A DNA stretch of 64,000 bases, taken from NCBI GenBank assembly GCA_001839685.1, contig MLAK01000860.1:112892-176891 (forward strand). The letters are read 5' to 3'. Shown here piece after piece: positions 30,997 to 41,800 of the stretch. Made by a program: the position numbers and the translations under genes. Within the stretch, counting starts at the first letter, position 1; each line of letters starts with the position of its first letter. The notes under the pieces were generated by a model that was not told the DNA's origin, did not search any database, and saw only the letters and a list, made by a program, of their open reading frames with translations. This DNA is from Tritrichomonas foetus. Taxonomy: Eukaryota > Parabasalia > Tritrichomonadida > Tritrichomonadidae.

Positions 30997-31878
30997 ATGG
31001 GAGGAGTTTTCTCATCAACAGTCAAAGAAGAAAACGAACTTCTTAGTCAATTCGGTACAACAGTCGATCTCAAACAATTTCATAAAGTCCGAAGTGGCGG
31101 AAACGTTCGATCCCTCATATCCGATTTGAATACAGTCGCAACAGACATCAAAGGCGTTAAAGACAAACTCCAGGCGCCAGAAGGAAAAACGAGCCACATT
31201 ATATGCAACAACTATACCGACGAAACGAATCCCTTGGGAAGTGGTCCTTTATTCGATTGCATCACAACAGCTGATTACTTGAAGCACCTGGGGTTCACAA
31301 ATTATTACATACAAAATCCAACCAAAGACGAGTACCTCAAGCAAATGAAATACTTTTTAGAATCGCATGCCGAAATATTAATCGTGTATTATTCAGGACG
31401 CGCAGAATCAGTTGTTTGCTCAAACGGAGACCCACAGGCCGATGATGGAAAAGACGAGGCTTTGGATTTCGTTGACGGAAAGTTATTTGATGAAGATCTC
31501 GCAAAATTATTATCATCAGTCCAAAAACCGAAAACATCAAAAATTATCCTTCTAAATGAATTCTGCCACAGTGGGAATCCATGGGACATAAAAGGAACGG
31601 CTTTCAACGAATTCGACCTTCCCGCCAATATTTTGGTCGTTTCAACAAGAAGAACAACTGATGAGTTTTTGACTTCGGACCAATCAGAAGATGCTGGTCT
31701 CTTCACTTTTTATCTTTTCAGAACTTTGAATGATCATCAAGGGCTGAACTTGAAAGAATTGGAGTCGAAGCTGAACCACTACCTCGCCCCCCATAAGCAG
31801 TACATGATTAAGGCTTCAACTACGCCTAAAATGTTCACTGAACCACTACTTCCTGTATATGTTGCACCAAAAAAGTGA
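30997..31878 (+). CDS. caspase-fold (family C14-like) protein with Arg at the catalytic His position, 293 aa
   Basis: The ATG at 30997 gives MGGVFSSTVKEENELL, a good N-myristoylation signal; the upstream TTG reading is rejected. The caspase/metacaspase p20-like core includes KTSHIICNNYTDETNPLGSG (64-83), TADYLKHLGFTNYYIQNPTK, AEILIVYYSGRAES (125-138), DEALDFVDGKLFDEDLAKLL, and SKIILLNEFCHSGNPWD (181-197). In active metacaspases the first motif is YYSGHG and the second D-x-C-H-S-G. Here Cys190-His-Ser-Gly is kept, but the His of SGHG is Arg135 followed by Ala, and the Asp before Cys is Glu/Phe. Proteolysis is therefore doubtful. Probably a membrane-attached pseudo-protease or regulator. Confidence 0.82.
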   Translation: MGGVFSSTVKEENELLSQFGTTVDLKQFHKVRSGGNVRSLISDLNTVATDIKGVKDKLQAPEGKTSHIICNNYTDETNPLGSGPLFDCITTADYLKHLGFTNYYIQNPTKDEYLKQMKYFLESHAEILIVYYSGRAESVVCSNGDPQADDGKDEALDFVDGKLFDEDLAKLLSSVQKPKTSKIILLNEFCHSGNPWDIKGTAFNEFDLPANILVVSTRRTTDEFLTSDQSEDAGLFTFYLFRTLNDHQGLNLKELESKLNHYLAPHKQYMIKASTTPKMFTEPLLPVYVAPKK

Positions 31879-31945
31879 TGTATGCATTCATTAAAAAAAA
31901 ATATTTTTATGCATCTTACTTTCTTTATTTTTCTTTTTGGTGATT

Positions 31946-32166
31946 CTTCATAAGCAAACAATCCTATTCATAAACAAACAATCCTATTCATAAACAAGCA
32001 ATCCCTTTATAAACAAGCAATCCTATTCATAAACAAGCAATCTCTTCATGAACAAACAATCTCTTCATAAACAAACAATCTCTTCATAAACAAACAATCT
32101 TTTCATAAACAAACAATCCTATTCATAAATAAGATATCTTATTCATCAACAAACAATTATATTCAT
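31946..32166. repeat. 19-20-bp minisatellite, about 11 units
   Basis: Degenerate tandem unit AAACAAACAATCTCTTCAT (18-20 bp). It starts 68 bp after the stop of the caspase-like gene, in a converging 3' region. It decays toward the right end. Confidence 0.9.
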
Positions 32167-33386
32167 TTTCTTCTTCTTTTTTCTGTAAACAACCTTTTAA
32201 TATAATCGATAATTGATATACTGGAATTAGTCCCATAATTTAAATAATAGATTAAACCAAAAATTATGGGAGATCCTCCCATTAAATCTCACAAACAAAT
32301 ACTCTACGGTTTCATATGGTTTGAATAAACAAAAATTATTTTTGTTTTTCTTTTCTCCAGCTTTGGAAAGTTTTCTTGTGAATCTTTTTTCAATTTCTGA
32401 TTTCTACCATCTATACATAAAATGAAGTACAAGTTCTGAATAGGCTAAACTTGTTATATCAAAATATAATGAATCAAAACTCCTATAAAAGATGACGGAT
32501 TGTTCAAGAAATAATTACATTTTCGAAATAATAGATAACATTTCAAACCTTTTATTCGAATGAGAATCGCCTAGGAATACATTCAACTAGTTTTTTTATT
32601 ATTGGTTTTTGAAACTGGGAAGAATATTTCCAAAATTTTAAATGTTATTTGATAATTTATATTGTTGTCAGTCCAACTGCAGAAAGATAACAGATAAATA
32701 TTTTCTATCATTTTAATAGTGATTTTTTCTTCACAAGTGAAATACTTAACAATTTTACGTATCAAAAAAAATCAGATATCTCCATCTTTGGGAAATTTTA
32801 ACATTCATCATCCAATCAGCCTGTTCAATCAGAATACTCTGTTCAACAATCTCGTTGTTAATAGTATTTTCATGGTATTTGAAATTGTTCATTTTTTTCG
32901 ATCGGATTTGAATTGGGTTCTTCTTGAATTCCTCCATTAAACCATGCTTTTTCTCCAGTTTTTCTGTGATTGCATGTTTTTCCCTTCTTTTTCTACGCTT
33001 CTGCTTGGTTTCCATCAAAAACAACCAATCTTTCCAGTAAGTTATAAATTTCTCAAGTAAAAATAAATGAGAGTCAAAAGTATGAATGATATTATAATAA
33101 ATAAACAAAAATATATGAAATATTACATAGTAAATTATATGTTCCTACAAAATAGAATAATAGCAAAATGCATATTCACCTATCACATAGTAAATTATAT
33201 GGTAAAATCAAACTTCCATTAAAATAATTAAAGCATGATCATGAATGTCAATAACTGAATCGGAAATATTTAATGAACATGTAAAAGATGAACATGATTT
33301 GTATTCTGAAAGACCAATTGAAAAATATACATGCCATAAAGAGAATAAAATGATTACTAGTATAACATTTACAATAAATAAAATAT
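32167..33386. other. AT-rich intergenic region, no confident gene
   Basis: One frame on the minus strand (33015-32755, 86 codons from ATG, very Lys/Arg/Glu-rich: METKQKRRKRREKHAITEKL) could be a short basic protein but is not convincing. A 21-bp direct repeat (TAT-ACATAGTAAATTATATG) occurs at 33121-33141 and 33181-33201, exactly 60 bp apart. Confidence 0.4.
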
Positions 33387-34703
33387 TCAAACATATGAAT
33401 TAAGTTCCTGATTTTCCTTTGTCACTAATTCCAATTCCCGCGTGAGCGCCGCAATTGAGGACGCATGTTCTCGGTTTTCTTGAACTGCTGTCTGATATGC
33501 GATTTCTAGTTCGGTAAGCGGCTCATGAAGGTCAGACCTCGGCACGTTTTTCATCCATTCGCGCAATTCATCAAGGATAATTGCTTTTCGCGCAACTGTA
33601 TCTGTCATTTTCTTATGTTTTCTTGCAACAACATTGTACACTTCAAAAAGTTGCTGCCTTTCAACCCAGTGTTTTTCTTGCGATTCAATAAGTCGTAAAA
33701 CGTAAGGGGATGAATTTCTTGATCGTGTAATATCATTTACTTTATCTTTAATTGATCTTTTTAATTGATCGATTAATGTTTTCTTTTTGTTTACTAATAT
33801 TGTGTGCTCTATAGAATATTGATCAATGTTTTGTGTGACTTCTACAACTTTTTGTTCTGTATCATTTAATTTTAAATGCAAATCATTTTTCTCATTATTT
33901 TTTCCTGAAATAATTTTCTCATTATTTTCTTTTTCTTCTGAAAACTCTTTCTCAGCATTCTCAACATCATTATTCAAGCATGTAACTTGATCAACTAAAT
34001 TGGCTAAATCTTCTTGTGATTTTTTATCATCTGGCTCAATCGAATTTATTGATGCAACTAATGATTGAAATGTATCTTCCTCTGAATTGAGTTGCTTTTC
34101 AAGTGCTTCATTGGATTTTTGAATATTCAATGCCGAAAGATTTTGTGTATTTATTCTTTTTGTGCTCTTCTTTTTTTGTCGACATAATAAATTTAACCGA
34201 CTTTCAAGCTCGGTCACTTTCATTGTGACTGAAGAGAATGAACCAATTTTTTTCAAAAGTTTGGCATTATGTTTATTTTCTTTTTCAACTTTTTGAATAT
34301 TTTTTGAAATTTTTGATATTTTGGAATTAATATGATTTAAACGTTCTTCCAATTCCGCAATTGTATCGTCCTGTTGAACGGTTGTAGCAACTAATTCTTG
34401 AAGTGTTAATTGAATTCTCATCAATTTTTTTTCGTCTCGAGTTTTTTGCCGATTTGGATCATCTTCTCTTCGTAATTGTTCTGTTAAGGCTGTTACTTTT
34501 TCTTGTGTACGCATCATTTCGTCTTTATATGCCGTTTCGTTATGAGCCGCTGCGGCCTTGATTTCTGCGATTTTCTGGCGGATAATATCGATTTGTAAAA
34601 TTGCGTCTTTTATTGTTTTGATTTGAGCAATCATATCGAGCTTTTCATCGTTCATGCTGACCATTTGCCTTTGCATGATCTGAAACTCTTCTCGGCTGAT
34701 CAT
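33387..34703 (-). CDS. long coiled-coil protein, 438 aa
   Basis: Starts at an ATG. Almost continuous heptad-rich coiled coil from residue ~5 to the end (KVTALTEQLRREDDPNRQKT, QQDDTIAELEERLNHINSKI, VENAEKEFSEEKENNEKIIS), with a short break around 330-380 containing Trp-rich SQEKHWVERQQLF. The overall look is that of CCDC-type axonemal or dynein-regulatory/IFT coiled-coil proteins, but I cannot name the orthologue. It is divergent from eIF2-beta with 222 bp between starts; GACTTTTTG at 34758-34766 lies in that interval. Confidence 0.78.
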   Translation of the reverse strand: MISREEFQIMQRQMVSMNDEKLDMIAQIKTIKDAILQIDIIRQKIAEIKAAAAHNETAYKDEMMRTQEKVTALTEQLRREDDPNRQKTRDEKKLMRIQLTLQELVATTVQQDDTIAELEERLNHINSKISKISKNIQKVEKENKHNAKLLKKIGSFSSVTMKVTELESRLNLLCRQKKKSTKRINTQNLSALNIQKSNEALEKQLNSEEDTFQSLVASINSIEPDDKKSQEDLANLVDQVTCLNNDVENAEKEFSEEKENNEKIISGKNNEKNDLHLKLNDTEQKVVEVTQNIDQYSIEHTILVNKKKTLIDQLKRSIKDKVNDITRSRNSSPYVLRLIESQEKHWVERQQLFEVYNVVARKHKKMTDTVARKAIILDELREWMKNVPRSDLHEPLTELEIAYQTAVQENREHASSIAALTRELELVTKENQELNSYV

Positions 34704-34925
34704 TGCAAAGTTTTGTCTTTTTACTCACGCTCAAATTGAATAAATTTAAATAACAACGACTTTTTGTATTATCTGATCCATTCAATTCATTCGGAGTTTT
34801 GTGAAAATATGTGGCTGACATAATTCAATATCTACATATTTTGTTCCGTCGAATAATTTGAATACTTTATTAATGATGGTAAATTTTTAACCATTATATT
34901 TGACCACAACCAAATAAGCCAGATC

Positions 34926-35507
34926 ATGACTACTCCCATCCTTGGTGAATTCGATCCAACCGTTCTCAAGAAGAAACCACACTTCCGTACCGAAGTCATG
35001 GAAGAAAGCCGCGCAACAGATTCCAATATCGATGTAAACCTATATAAATATGACGAAATGTTGAGCCGTGGCTGCAAACTCATGCACAATCAAAACGTCG
35101 AAGCCTCCTCAAGCTCCCGCCGCATCGCTCTACCAGCAATTAGCATCACACGTAAGGCCAAGAAGACAATTTTCAATAATTTCACAGCCGTTTGCCAAAT
35201 CATGAAAAGGGACCCAGAACACGTCAAACAATACATCTGTACCGAACAAAACACAGACGCTTCAATCGACGGCTCAGGCGGTCTCGTCATTACCGGAAGA
35301 CTTCAACAAACCACCATTGAAAAGTACATCACCCAATACGTCCACTTTTACGTCAAGTGCCCAGTTTGTGGATCAATGGACACAAAGCTCGAGAAAAACA
35401 ACCGTCTCCTTTTCATCGTTTGCAACCAATGCACAGCCCAGCGCTCCGTCCAGCAAATCAGGGCAGGTTTCAAGGCAAACACAACTAAACGCAGTAAGAG
35501 AGTGTAA
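34926..35507 (+). CDS. EIF2S2: translation initiation factor eIF2 subunit beta, short form, 193 aa
   Basis: Subunit of the eIF2 ternary complex that delivers Met-tRNAi to the 40S ribosome. The core eIF2B/eIF5 fold spans residues ~70-150 (RKAKKTIFNNFTAVCQIMKR, then the KQYICTEQNTDASIDGSGGL stretch). The zinc ribbon CPVCGSMDTKLEKNNR...CNQC (145-167) is complete with four Cys and is followed by the family's AQRSVQQIRAGF. It is only 193 aa, against about 330 in animals. The Lys-block N-terminal extension that contacts eIF5 and eIF2B-epsilon is absent. Codon use is richer in C than in neighbours, in line with high expression. Confidence 0.95.
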   Translation: MTTPILGEFDPTVLKKKPHFRTEVMEESRATDSNIDVNLYKYDEMLSRGCKLMHNQNVEASSSSRRIALPAISITRKAKKTIFNNFTAVCQIMKRDPEHVKQYICTEQNTDASIDGSGGLVITGRLQQTTIEKYITQYVHFYVKCPVCGSMDTKLEKNNRLLFIVCNQCTAQRSVQQIRAGFKANTTKRSKRV

Positions 35508-36051
35508 ATGCTCCTATCTATATGCAATAAGGAATAAAATAAACAATAATATTTTCTTCTTTCTCTTTCATATTTTTTTCACTGAGTGAAGAATCATTCG
35601 TGCGCACTAATGTTTGATCACTTTTTGTATTTGGTTAGGCTCACAGGAAATCGTTGTTGATTAGTATTCTTCTCAAGCATTCAAACGCCAAATTTTGGAA
35701 ATACTCATCCTCTCTATGAATGAAATGACTATTTCAAAATATAGGAACTTAGCATTACAGGCAGAATTGTGATATTGAAATAACTGGATTCGCATGAATT
35801 GTATTCATCAACATCAACTCTATTCACCAACATCAACTCTATTCATTAACTTTAACTCGATAGAGCTCATATAGGAATCGATTCCAATAATATACTCTGT
35901 TCATATGACAGTTTTTATCTAAGATTGCCAGAAACATTATATAATGGAATTGTTCTACAACAATTTTAAGTAAACAAACAAATATATTTAACGGAAATTG
36001 ACATAAAGTTTAAACAAAGTTTTTATTCACATAAATAGAAAAAAATAGAAC
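35508..36051. other. intergenic region with a short 19-bp repeat
   Basis: Converging 3' ends. Besides the three-unit repeat at 35802-35858, it contains CACTTTTTG near 35610. No gene. Confidence 0.45.
35802..35858. repeat. three-unit 19-bp tandem repeat
   Basis: ATTCATCAACATCAACTCT, then a one-base variant, then a more diverged third unit. The period equals that of the larger arrays at 24032 and 31946. Confidence 0.8.
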
Positions 36052-37359
36052 TCATTGGTAAAGGGACAGGCAGTTCATCATAGCCGTTCTCACAGCCACG
36101 AGGTGGGGCGGCAGATAATCTGGAATCGAATACCTGATCACATACTTGAATATGTCCATCCAGCTGTTTGTAAAGCCAGTGAGGCCTTCCACAATTTTTT
36201 GTAGAACAATTCCAATTTCGGCCGTTTGACTCCACTCAGCAATTTTTGACAGAAAGCGAATTGGATCAGTTTCGATGATGAATTCGAAAGCAAATTCCAT
36301 ATTCACTTCCATCATGTTCTGGCTTTGCTTCAGTTTAGGGAGATGAAGTGGCACTAGGCAAAAGCTTGATAGAGAATAAATAATTTGTATCAATGATGGA
36401 TCAGATACTTCAAAAAGTGACACTAGTGAACGAATAAGGGCAAGGAAAGATTTATCACTATCATCTGTTTTAAAATGTTGAACGGCAGCAAGTGCTAAGC
36501 AATTTGGGTGATTGAGAAAATCGAGATATGGAATTTCATAAAAATCGCCACAAACATAACAATCAGTTGGATGTACGGCTTGCCTGAAGCTTTCCAGAAG
36601 ACTTTGAAACATAGCAGGCTGCAAGTTTTCACCATCTTGTGATGCATATCGATCTTCGATTTGGTTCATGGCTTTGTAAAGTGGCATGCTATATTGCTGG
36701 AGCAATAAAGTCTGCTGCTGGAGAATCCTTCCGGTCGCATCTTTATTGGCAAGCAATTTATTGCTCATATCAATTCCTTTGAAGTTGACGATAGGAATGT
36801 AGTTTGCTGGAATTGCGTCAACGGAGGTCAATAATGAAACAATGGCAGCTATCAATAATTTGAGAGACTTTATTTGCTCGATAGCGATAATATTTATTTT
36901 TGTATCGATGTCCTGGACCAAAGCGTCGTTAATTCTGATTCTCCTCCACAATTCGTTGCATTCGCGCACTTCGGAGAGGTTCGGAAAGGGATGTTCGATT
37001 TGATGGAGTTGACTTTTTTCTGGCTCGGAGACGACTTTTTCTTGGCGGATTATTAAATCGATGCCTTTTAAGATTTGAGTTTTGATTGAAATTTGTCGAA
37101 TTTCGTCATAATTATGAATCATCTGTATTTTTTCTGGAGTAAAAATTCTGAACGAAACATAATCAGAGGTCCCCGTGTGGTCCCTGAACCAACAAATAAG
37201 TTTCGAAAGCGGTGAATTTGAATTTGACGATTCCAATAATTTATTTGCCGTTTCTTCTTGCGCTTCTTGAAAAATTGGATGGGTGGGAGAAAATTCAAAC
37301 GCTGGTGGTTGTGGAGCTTGAGTTTGCTCCTTGTTTCCAAACAGTGCCCTGAGAATCAT
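36052..37359 (-). CDS. hypothetical helical protein, 435 aa
   Basis: Starts at an ATG (MILRALFGNKEQTQAPQPPA). Mostly alpha-helical, with an N-terminal Pro/Gln-rich leader and hydrophobic helices such as KSLKLLIAAIVSLLTSVDAI (~165-185) that are amphipathic rather than clearly membrane-spanning. A Cys pair occurs in HPTDCYVCGDFYEIPYLDFL (~265). The C-terminal third resembles a helical bundle regulatory domain. A Ras/Rab-GTPase regulator (GEF or GAP) is conceivable from the helical pattern but no diagnostic motif is present. It is divergent from the gene at 37733. Confidence 0.68.
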   Translation of the reverse strand: MILRALFGNKEQTQAPQPPAFEFSPTHPIFQEAQEETANKLLESSNSNSPLSKLICWFRDHTGTSDYVSFRIFTPEKIQMIHNYDEIRQISIKTQILKGIDLIIRQEKVVSEPEKSQLHQIEHPFPNLSEVRECNELWRRIRINDALVQDIDTKINIIAIEQIKSLKLLIAAIVSLLTSVDAIPANYIPIVNFKGIDMSNKLLANKDATGRILQQQTLLLQQYSMPLYKAMNQIEDRYASQDGENLQPAMFQSLLESFRQAVHPTDCYVCGDFYEIPYLDFLNHPNCLALAAVQHFKTDDSDKSFLALIRSLVSLFEVSDPSLIQIIYSLSSFCLVPLHLPKLKQSQNMMEVNMEFAFEFIIETDPIRFLSKIAEWSQTAEIGIVLQKIVEGLTGFTNSWMDIFKYVIRYSIPDYLPPHLVAVRTAMMNCLSLYQ

Positions 37360-37732
37360 GTTTTAGATGAAATTTTTGAATTTTGCAGATTTTTCGGTGA
37401 TATTATTTTGTGAGAAGATTGAATTCTTTTTGATCGGATTTTCTATTATGATCCCATCATGATTAAAAGCTTTTAAAAGGCATCTTCTGATCAATAATTT
37501 AATAATTGATTGATATTTAATAATATAGATATTCTAGAAATTATTAATCATAAATTTTAATTCATAGAAGTGAATTCAACAGTGAGATAAACACGAAATA
37601 ACATTCGATTTTGGAATAGAGTGTGTGAATGTAGTCAAATTAGATCAATGAATAACTTTTTATGAAGTAATTCATCCGGACATTTACTTTCAGAAAATTC
37701 TTTATTTGTACGTTAGATAATTTATATCAATA
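37360..37732. other. divergent intergenic region
   Basis: Lies between two genes transcribed away from each other. AACTTTTTATG at 37653-37663 is the recurrent upstream motif. No gene. Confidence 0.45.
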
Positions 37733-38452
37733 ATGTCAGGTGACGCCGAACGAAATCTCAGAGCATCTGCCCGCGATCTTCTCAAAACACCGCTCGCACG
37801 TGTTCCAAGGAAGATGGAACGTATTTGCCTTCTCCTTATCAATACAAACAGAAGCTATCGATTAAATGTCGGTCAAGCCCCAATTCTTCGTGGTGTTAAA
37901 CTTGCCGAGCTCTTCAAATCATTCGGATACGAAGTATATTTCATGCTGAATCCACACTTAATCATGTTTACAGAATATTTTTCGCTTCTTCTCCAAAGAA
38001 CGTCAGAGCACCTCTTTTTTGCATACATCGGACAGGGAGGCGAACCAGGAGACCAGTCGATCATTTTTGACGATGAGCCGCTTGAAGATGTTCAATTTAT
38101 TCAACAAGTTAATCAAGAAAGATCCGGCGGTCTGAAATTGACCTTATTCAGTGATTTTTCACAGGAACCATCTTTGTTTGAACAGAAAGATGCTTTTGAT
38201 GGAAATACTGTCCTCATCACCTGCGTGGGTGATGAATCCCAATTTATTGAAGGGCCAGAAAAATTTGTTGATCAATTCGTTAGAGAGGTTACAAACAGAA
38301 ACCACATTTCCAATCAACAGCTTTTCGATTCACTCCGTATTGTTATCAAGCGACACGGATTAAGGCTTTCTGTCGTTGGCGATGATAATGACCTTGCCGA
38401 GCCAGTTGCTATATTCAAGCCATATGCTGAAAGGTATGAATTGATCCGTTAA
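37733..38452 (+). CDS. caspase-fold protein lacking both catalytic residues, 239 aa
   Basis: The start ATG follows a short leader. The fold elements follow the order of the C14 p20 domain: MERICLLLINTNRSYRLNVG (28-47, compare the ALLIGINxY start), GVKLAELFKSFGYEVYFMLN (54-73), and SEHLFFAYIGQGGEPGD (91-107, in the place of the YYSGHG motif). Then come DEPLEDVQFIQQV and LKLTLFSDFSQEPSLF (134-149, in the place of D-x-CHSG). His is replaced (IGQGG) and there is no Cys or HSG, so it cannot be a Cys peptidase by the known mechanism. Likely a paralogue of the protein at 30997, 6.7 kb away. The homology is by pattern only. Confidence 0.68.
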   Translation: MSGDAERNLRASARDLLKTPLARVPRKMERICLLLINTNRSYRLNVGQAPILRGVKLAELFKSFGYEVYFMLNPHLIMFTEYFSLLLQRTSEHLFFAYIGQGGEPGDQSIIFDDEPLEDVQFIQQVNQERSGGLKLTLFSDFSQEPSLFEQKDAFDGNTVLITCVGDESQFIEGPEKFVDQFVREVTNRNHISNQQLFDSLRIVIKRHGLRLSVVGDDNDLAEPVAIFKPYAERYELIR

Positions 38453-38890
38453 AATCATTTATTTTTCCAAAACACTTTTTTTTTTCAATCCATTTTTTTC
38501 TCCCTATTTTTCATTATCCTCTCTTCTTATTTATATTTCTGTTATCTTTATTCGGATATAATAATTTGATAATTTGATTAGGAAAGTATTCCGATTTCAA
38601 ACTTCGGAACTTCATTGGTTTATCTATCATTAATTGGTACTGAAAAAAATCGCTTGGAAATCGCTTGATATTTCTCTTTCGACATTCTAGGAAAACTCCT
38701 AAACAAGAATTCACATCTCATTTGTATTTATCTGATAAAGATTTTCAGAAATATTATGTGGATGTGTAGAACCAATGGAAAATATATTGCTAAACATTAA
38801 TAAGTATTATATATCATATTAAAAGAAGAGTTAAGTTAAAATATCATTTTACATTATAAAAAAAATAAAAAATATCTCAAATATGGAGTG
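38453..38890. other. intergenic, converging 3' ends
   Basis: AT-rich; A/T runs near both stops. No gene, repeat or RNA seen. Confidence 0.45.
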
Positions 38891-41800
38891 TTAGAAGTCA
38901 CCCAAGCGGATTCTTGGTGCAACACCCATGCTGAGCAATTCCTGGAAGAGAAGCTTGCATGCATACGGCATTCTCACCTTCTTCATATTTGCCTGTCCTT
39001 TGCATTCAGAACAGTGACCGTTGTATCCAAGTAATCCACAATTTTCACAAACATCAGCTTCGTAAATATCAGACGAAATCAGCATTCGTTCATAGAGGAT
39101 GTTTGCAGCACCATGACCAATCAAACAATCTCTTTCCATTTCTCCAAGTCTCATACCTCCCTTCTTACTTCTTCCTTGAGTTGGTTGTCTTGTCAAGAGT
39201 GTTGTTCTTCCACTTGCTCTTGCTTGCATTTTATCTTTAACCATATGTTTAAGTGATTGATAGAAAACAGGTCCGAAGAAAATGTAAGCTTCAAGTGGCT
39301 CACCTGTGATTCCTGACATTAAGATTTCTTTTCCAGAATAGCTAAAACCTGCAGCAATTAAATCTTCAGATATATCTTTCACTCTATCACTTGAAAATGC
39401 AGTACCATTACCAATTTTACCTTTAGCAATTCCAGCTTTTCCTGAAATCAGTTCAATCATTTTACCGACAGTCATACGCGATGGGAAACCATGTGGATTC
39501 ATGATAATATCTGGATATACACCAGTTTCTGTATATGGCATATCTTCTTGTTCAACAATTAAACCAACAACACCTTTTTGACCGTGACGACTCGAAAACT
39601 TGTCACCAAGTTCAGGACGTCGGAAATCACGCGTTTTAATGGTATAATTAAGTCCACGATCGCTATTGGCAACAATAACATTGTGAACTTTAACTGGGTA
39701 ATTATCAGAATATCTCATACGTGCTTCCTTATATTTAACAGTTGCTGGAATGAATTTGTTTGCATAAACTTGGCCTTCTTGAAGCATTACACCAGATTTA
39801 ACAAGTCCATCATCATCAACATTTTCAAATTGGAATTGTGAACGATCCAATTCAGTATCTTCATTAATAGTTGCAATTCGATCACATCGATCATCATCAT
39901 AATGCTTTAATTTGATATCTATCTTAGAGAGATAATATCTTCTTCCGAATCCACGATCAAGTGATGCTTTATTCATAACAAGTGCATCTTCAATATCATG
40001 ACCGGAATATGACATGATTGCAACCATTGCTGCATGCCCACATGGCATTTCATTATACTTAGACAGACGGATTGTTCGTGTTTGAACCATTGGTTGTTGT
40101 GGATAACATAAGAAATATGTTGATTTATCAATTCTATTAAAAATGTTTAATGCTGTTGGACCAACAGCTTGCTTACCCATAGCGCACTGATAAGTATTTC
40201 TTGGTGATTGGTTATGATGTGGACATGGAATAACTCCTGCGCAAACACCAAGAATTTGGGCATTATCAATTTCAAGATGTGTAAAATCATCAAGTGGAAG
40301 TTGATGTTCATCAAATGCAATAAGTGTATCATGTTGTTCATTAACATCAATATATTCAATAATTCCATTATCAAGAAGGTATTCAAATGATATTTTTTCA
40401 TCATGAATATCATTAATCATTTGCTGAGTTAATAAACTTTTCCTGTTTTTAACAATGATTAATGGACGACAAACTCTTCCACTTTCACTTGATACAAAAA
40501 TGCATCGTTTTGGTGGTGATGTCCAAATAGCTGTGTATCTATCCACCCATTTATGCCTTCTTGCTTCTCTAAATCGTGCACAAACAAGTTCGGGTTCTGC
40601 AGTAACACCAATTGGTTCACCGTTGAGAATAACTACATAGTTTTGTAGGAACTCTTCACCAGAAAACAAAGAAATTTCTTCTACGCCGACATTGAAAAGA
40701 GTTCGACGAGCAGATGAAGGATCAGCCCAGACAGTCACATGCGCAGTTAATGAAAAGTTCTTAACTAAACCACATTGAGCACCTTCAGGTGTATCTGAAG
40801 GACAAACAAATCCAAATTGAGAAGGATATAAAGAACGAGCACCTGACACTTTTTGTGTCTTTTCAAAATGTGAAGAAATACGAGTAATCATGGAAAGGAA
40901 GTTCAAATATGAAAGACGAGCAAGAGGTTGGGATACACCCGCTCGAGTCATCTTAAAACGAGTAATATTCCAGTTTCCCGACGAAATAGCAGCATTTAAA
41001 CCATCAGTAATCAATTTTTGTTTCATTAAAGTAGTAATTGTTGTTACATCTGGTGCTTTGGATCTATTCAGATATTTTTTCACAGACTTTTGAATATTAA
41101 GATTGAAGTTTTTGAAAAGATCTTCAAAAAGAAGATCCAAAAGTTCACCTGCTAATTCCAGTCTTTTGTTTCCGAAGAAATCACGAGAATCGTTAATCGA
41201 AGGATCTCGAATGGATGTAAGAAGCCATCTTACCATTAATCCGAAGAAAATAGCTTTCTTTCTAAATTCCGTCAATGTTGATGGAATATGTGGAACAAAC
41301 ATAGATCTCAAAAATTCACGTGCTTTATAATACGGTAAAGCTCTTTCTTCTTTTGTTGCAATGATACCTGTGATTTGTTGTTGTCTTAGTTTTCTTTCGA
41401 TATATTGGAATGCTTCTTCTTGGGTGCTGATTTCAAGCTTGATACTTTCCTGGAGGCTGCTCATCAAAAGATCTGAAATTGTGCCAGTTGGATCAATGAT
41501 TTGAATGATTTCTTGGTCGGCAGTAACACCAAGTGCTCTGAAAACAATAAAAACTGGGAGTTCTTCATTCAACATGTTATGTTTAAGTGTCAGGTTACCT
41601 TTGCACCATTTTAACTCGATACGAGTTTTATGGGTATCTGTTGACGAGTTGACAACAGCTTGCCTCTCTTCAGTACCTGTTCCTTCAACTAGAATTCTAT
41701 TGTAAGGCGCCTGCTCTTGAACGAGAACGACTCTTTCCGTTCCGCGAATGATAAAATAGCATCCTGGGTCATAGGGGCACTCGTCGGCTGCTGCAAAACC

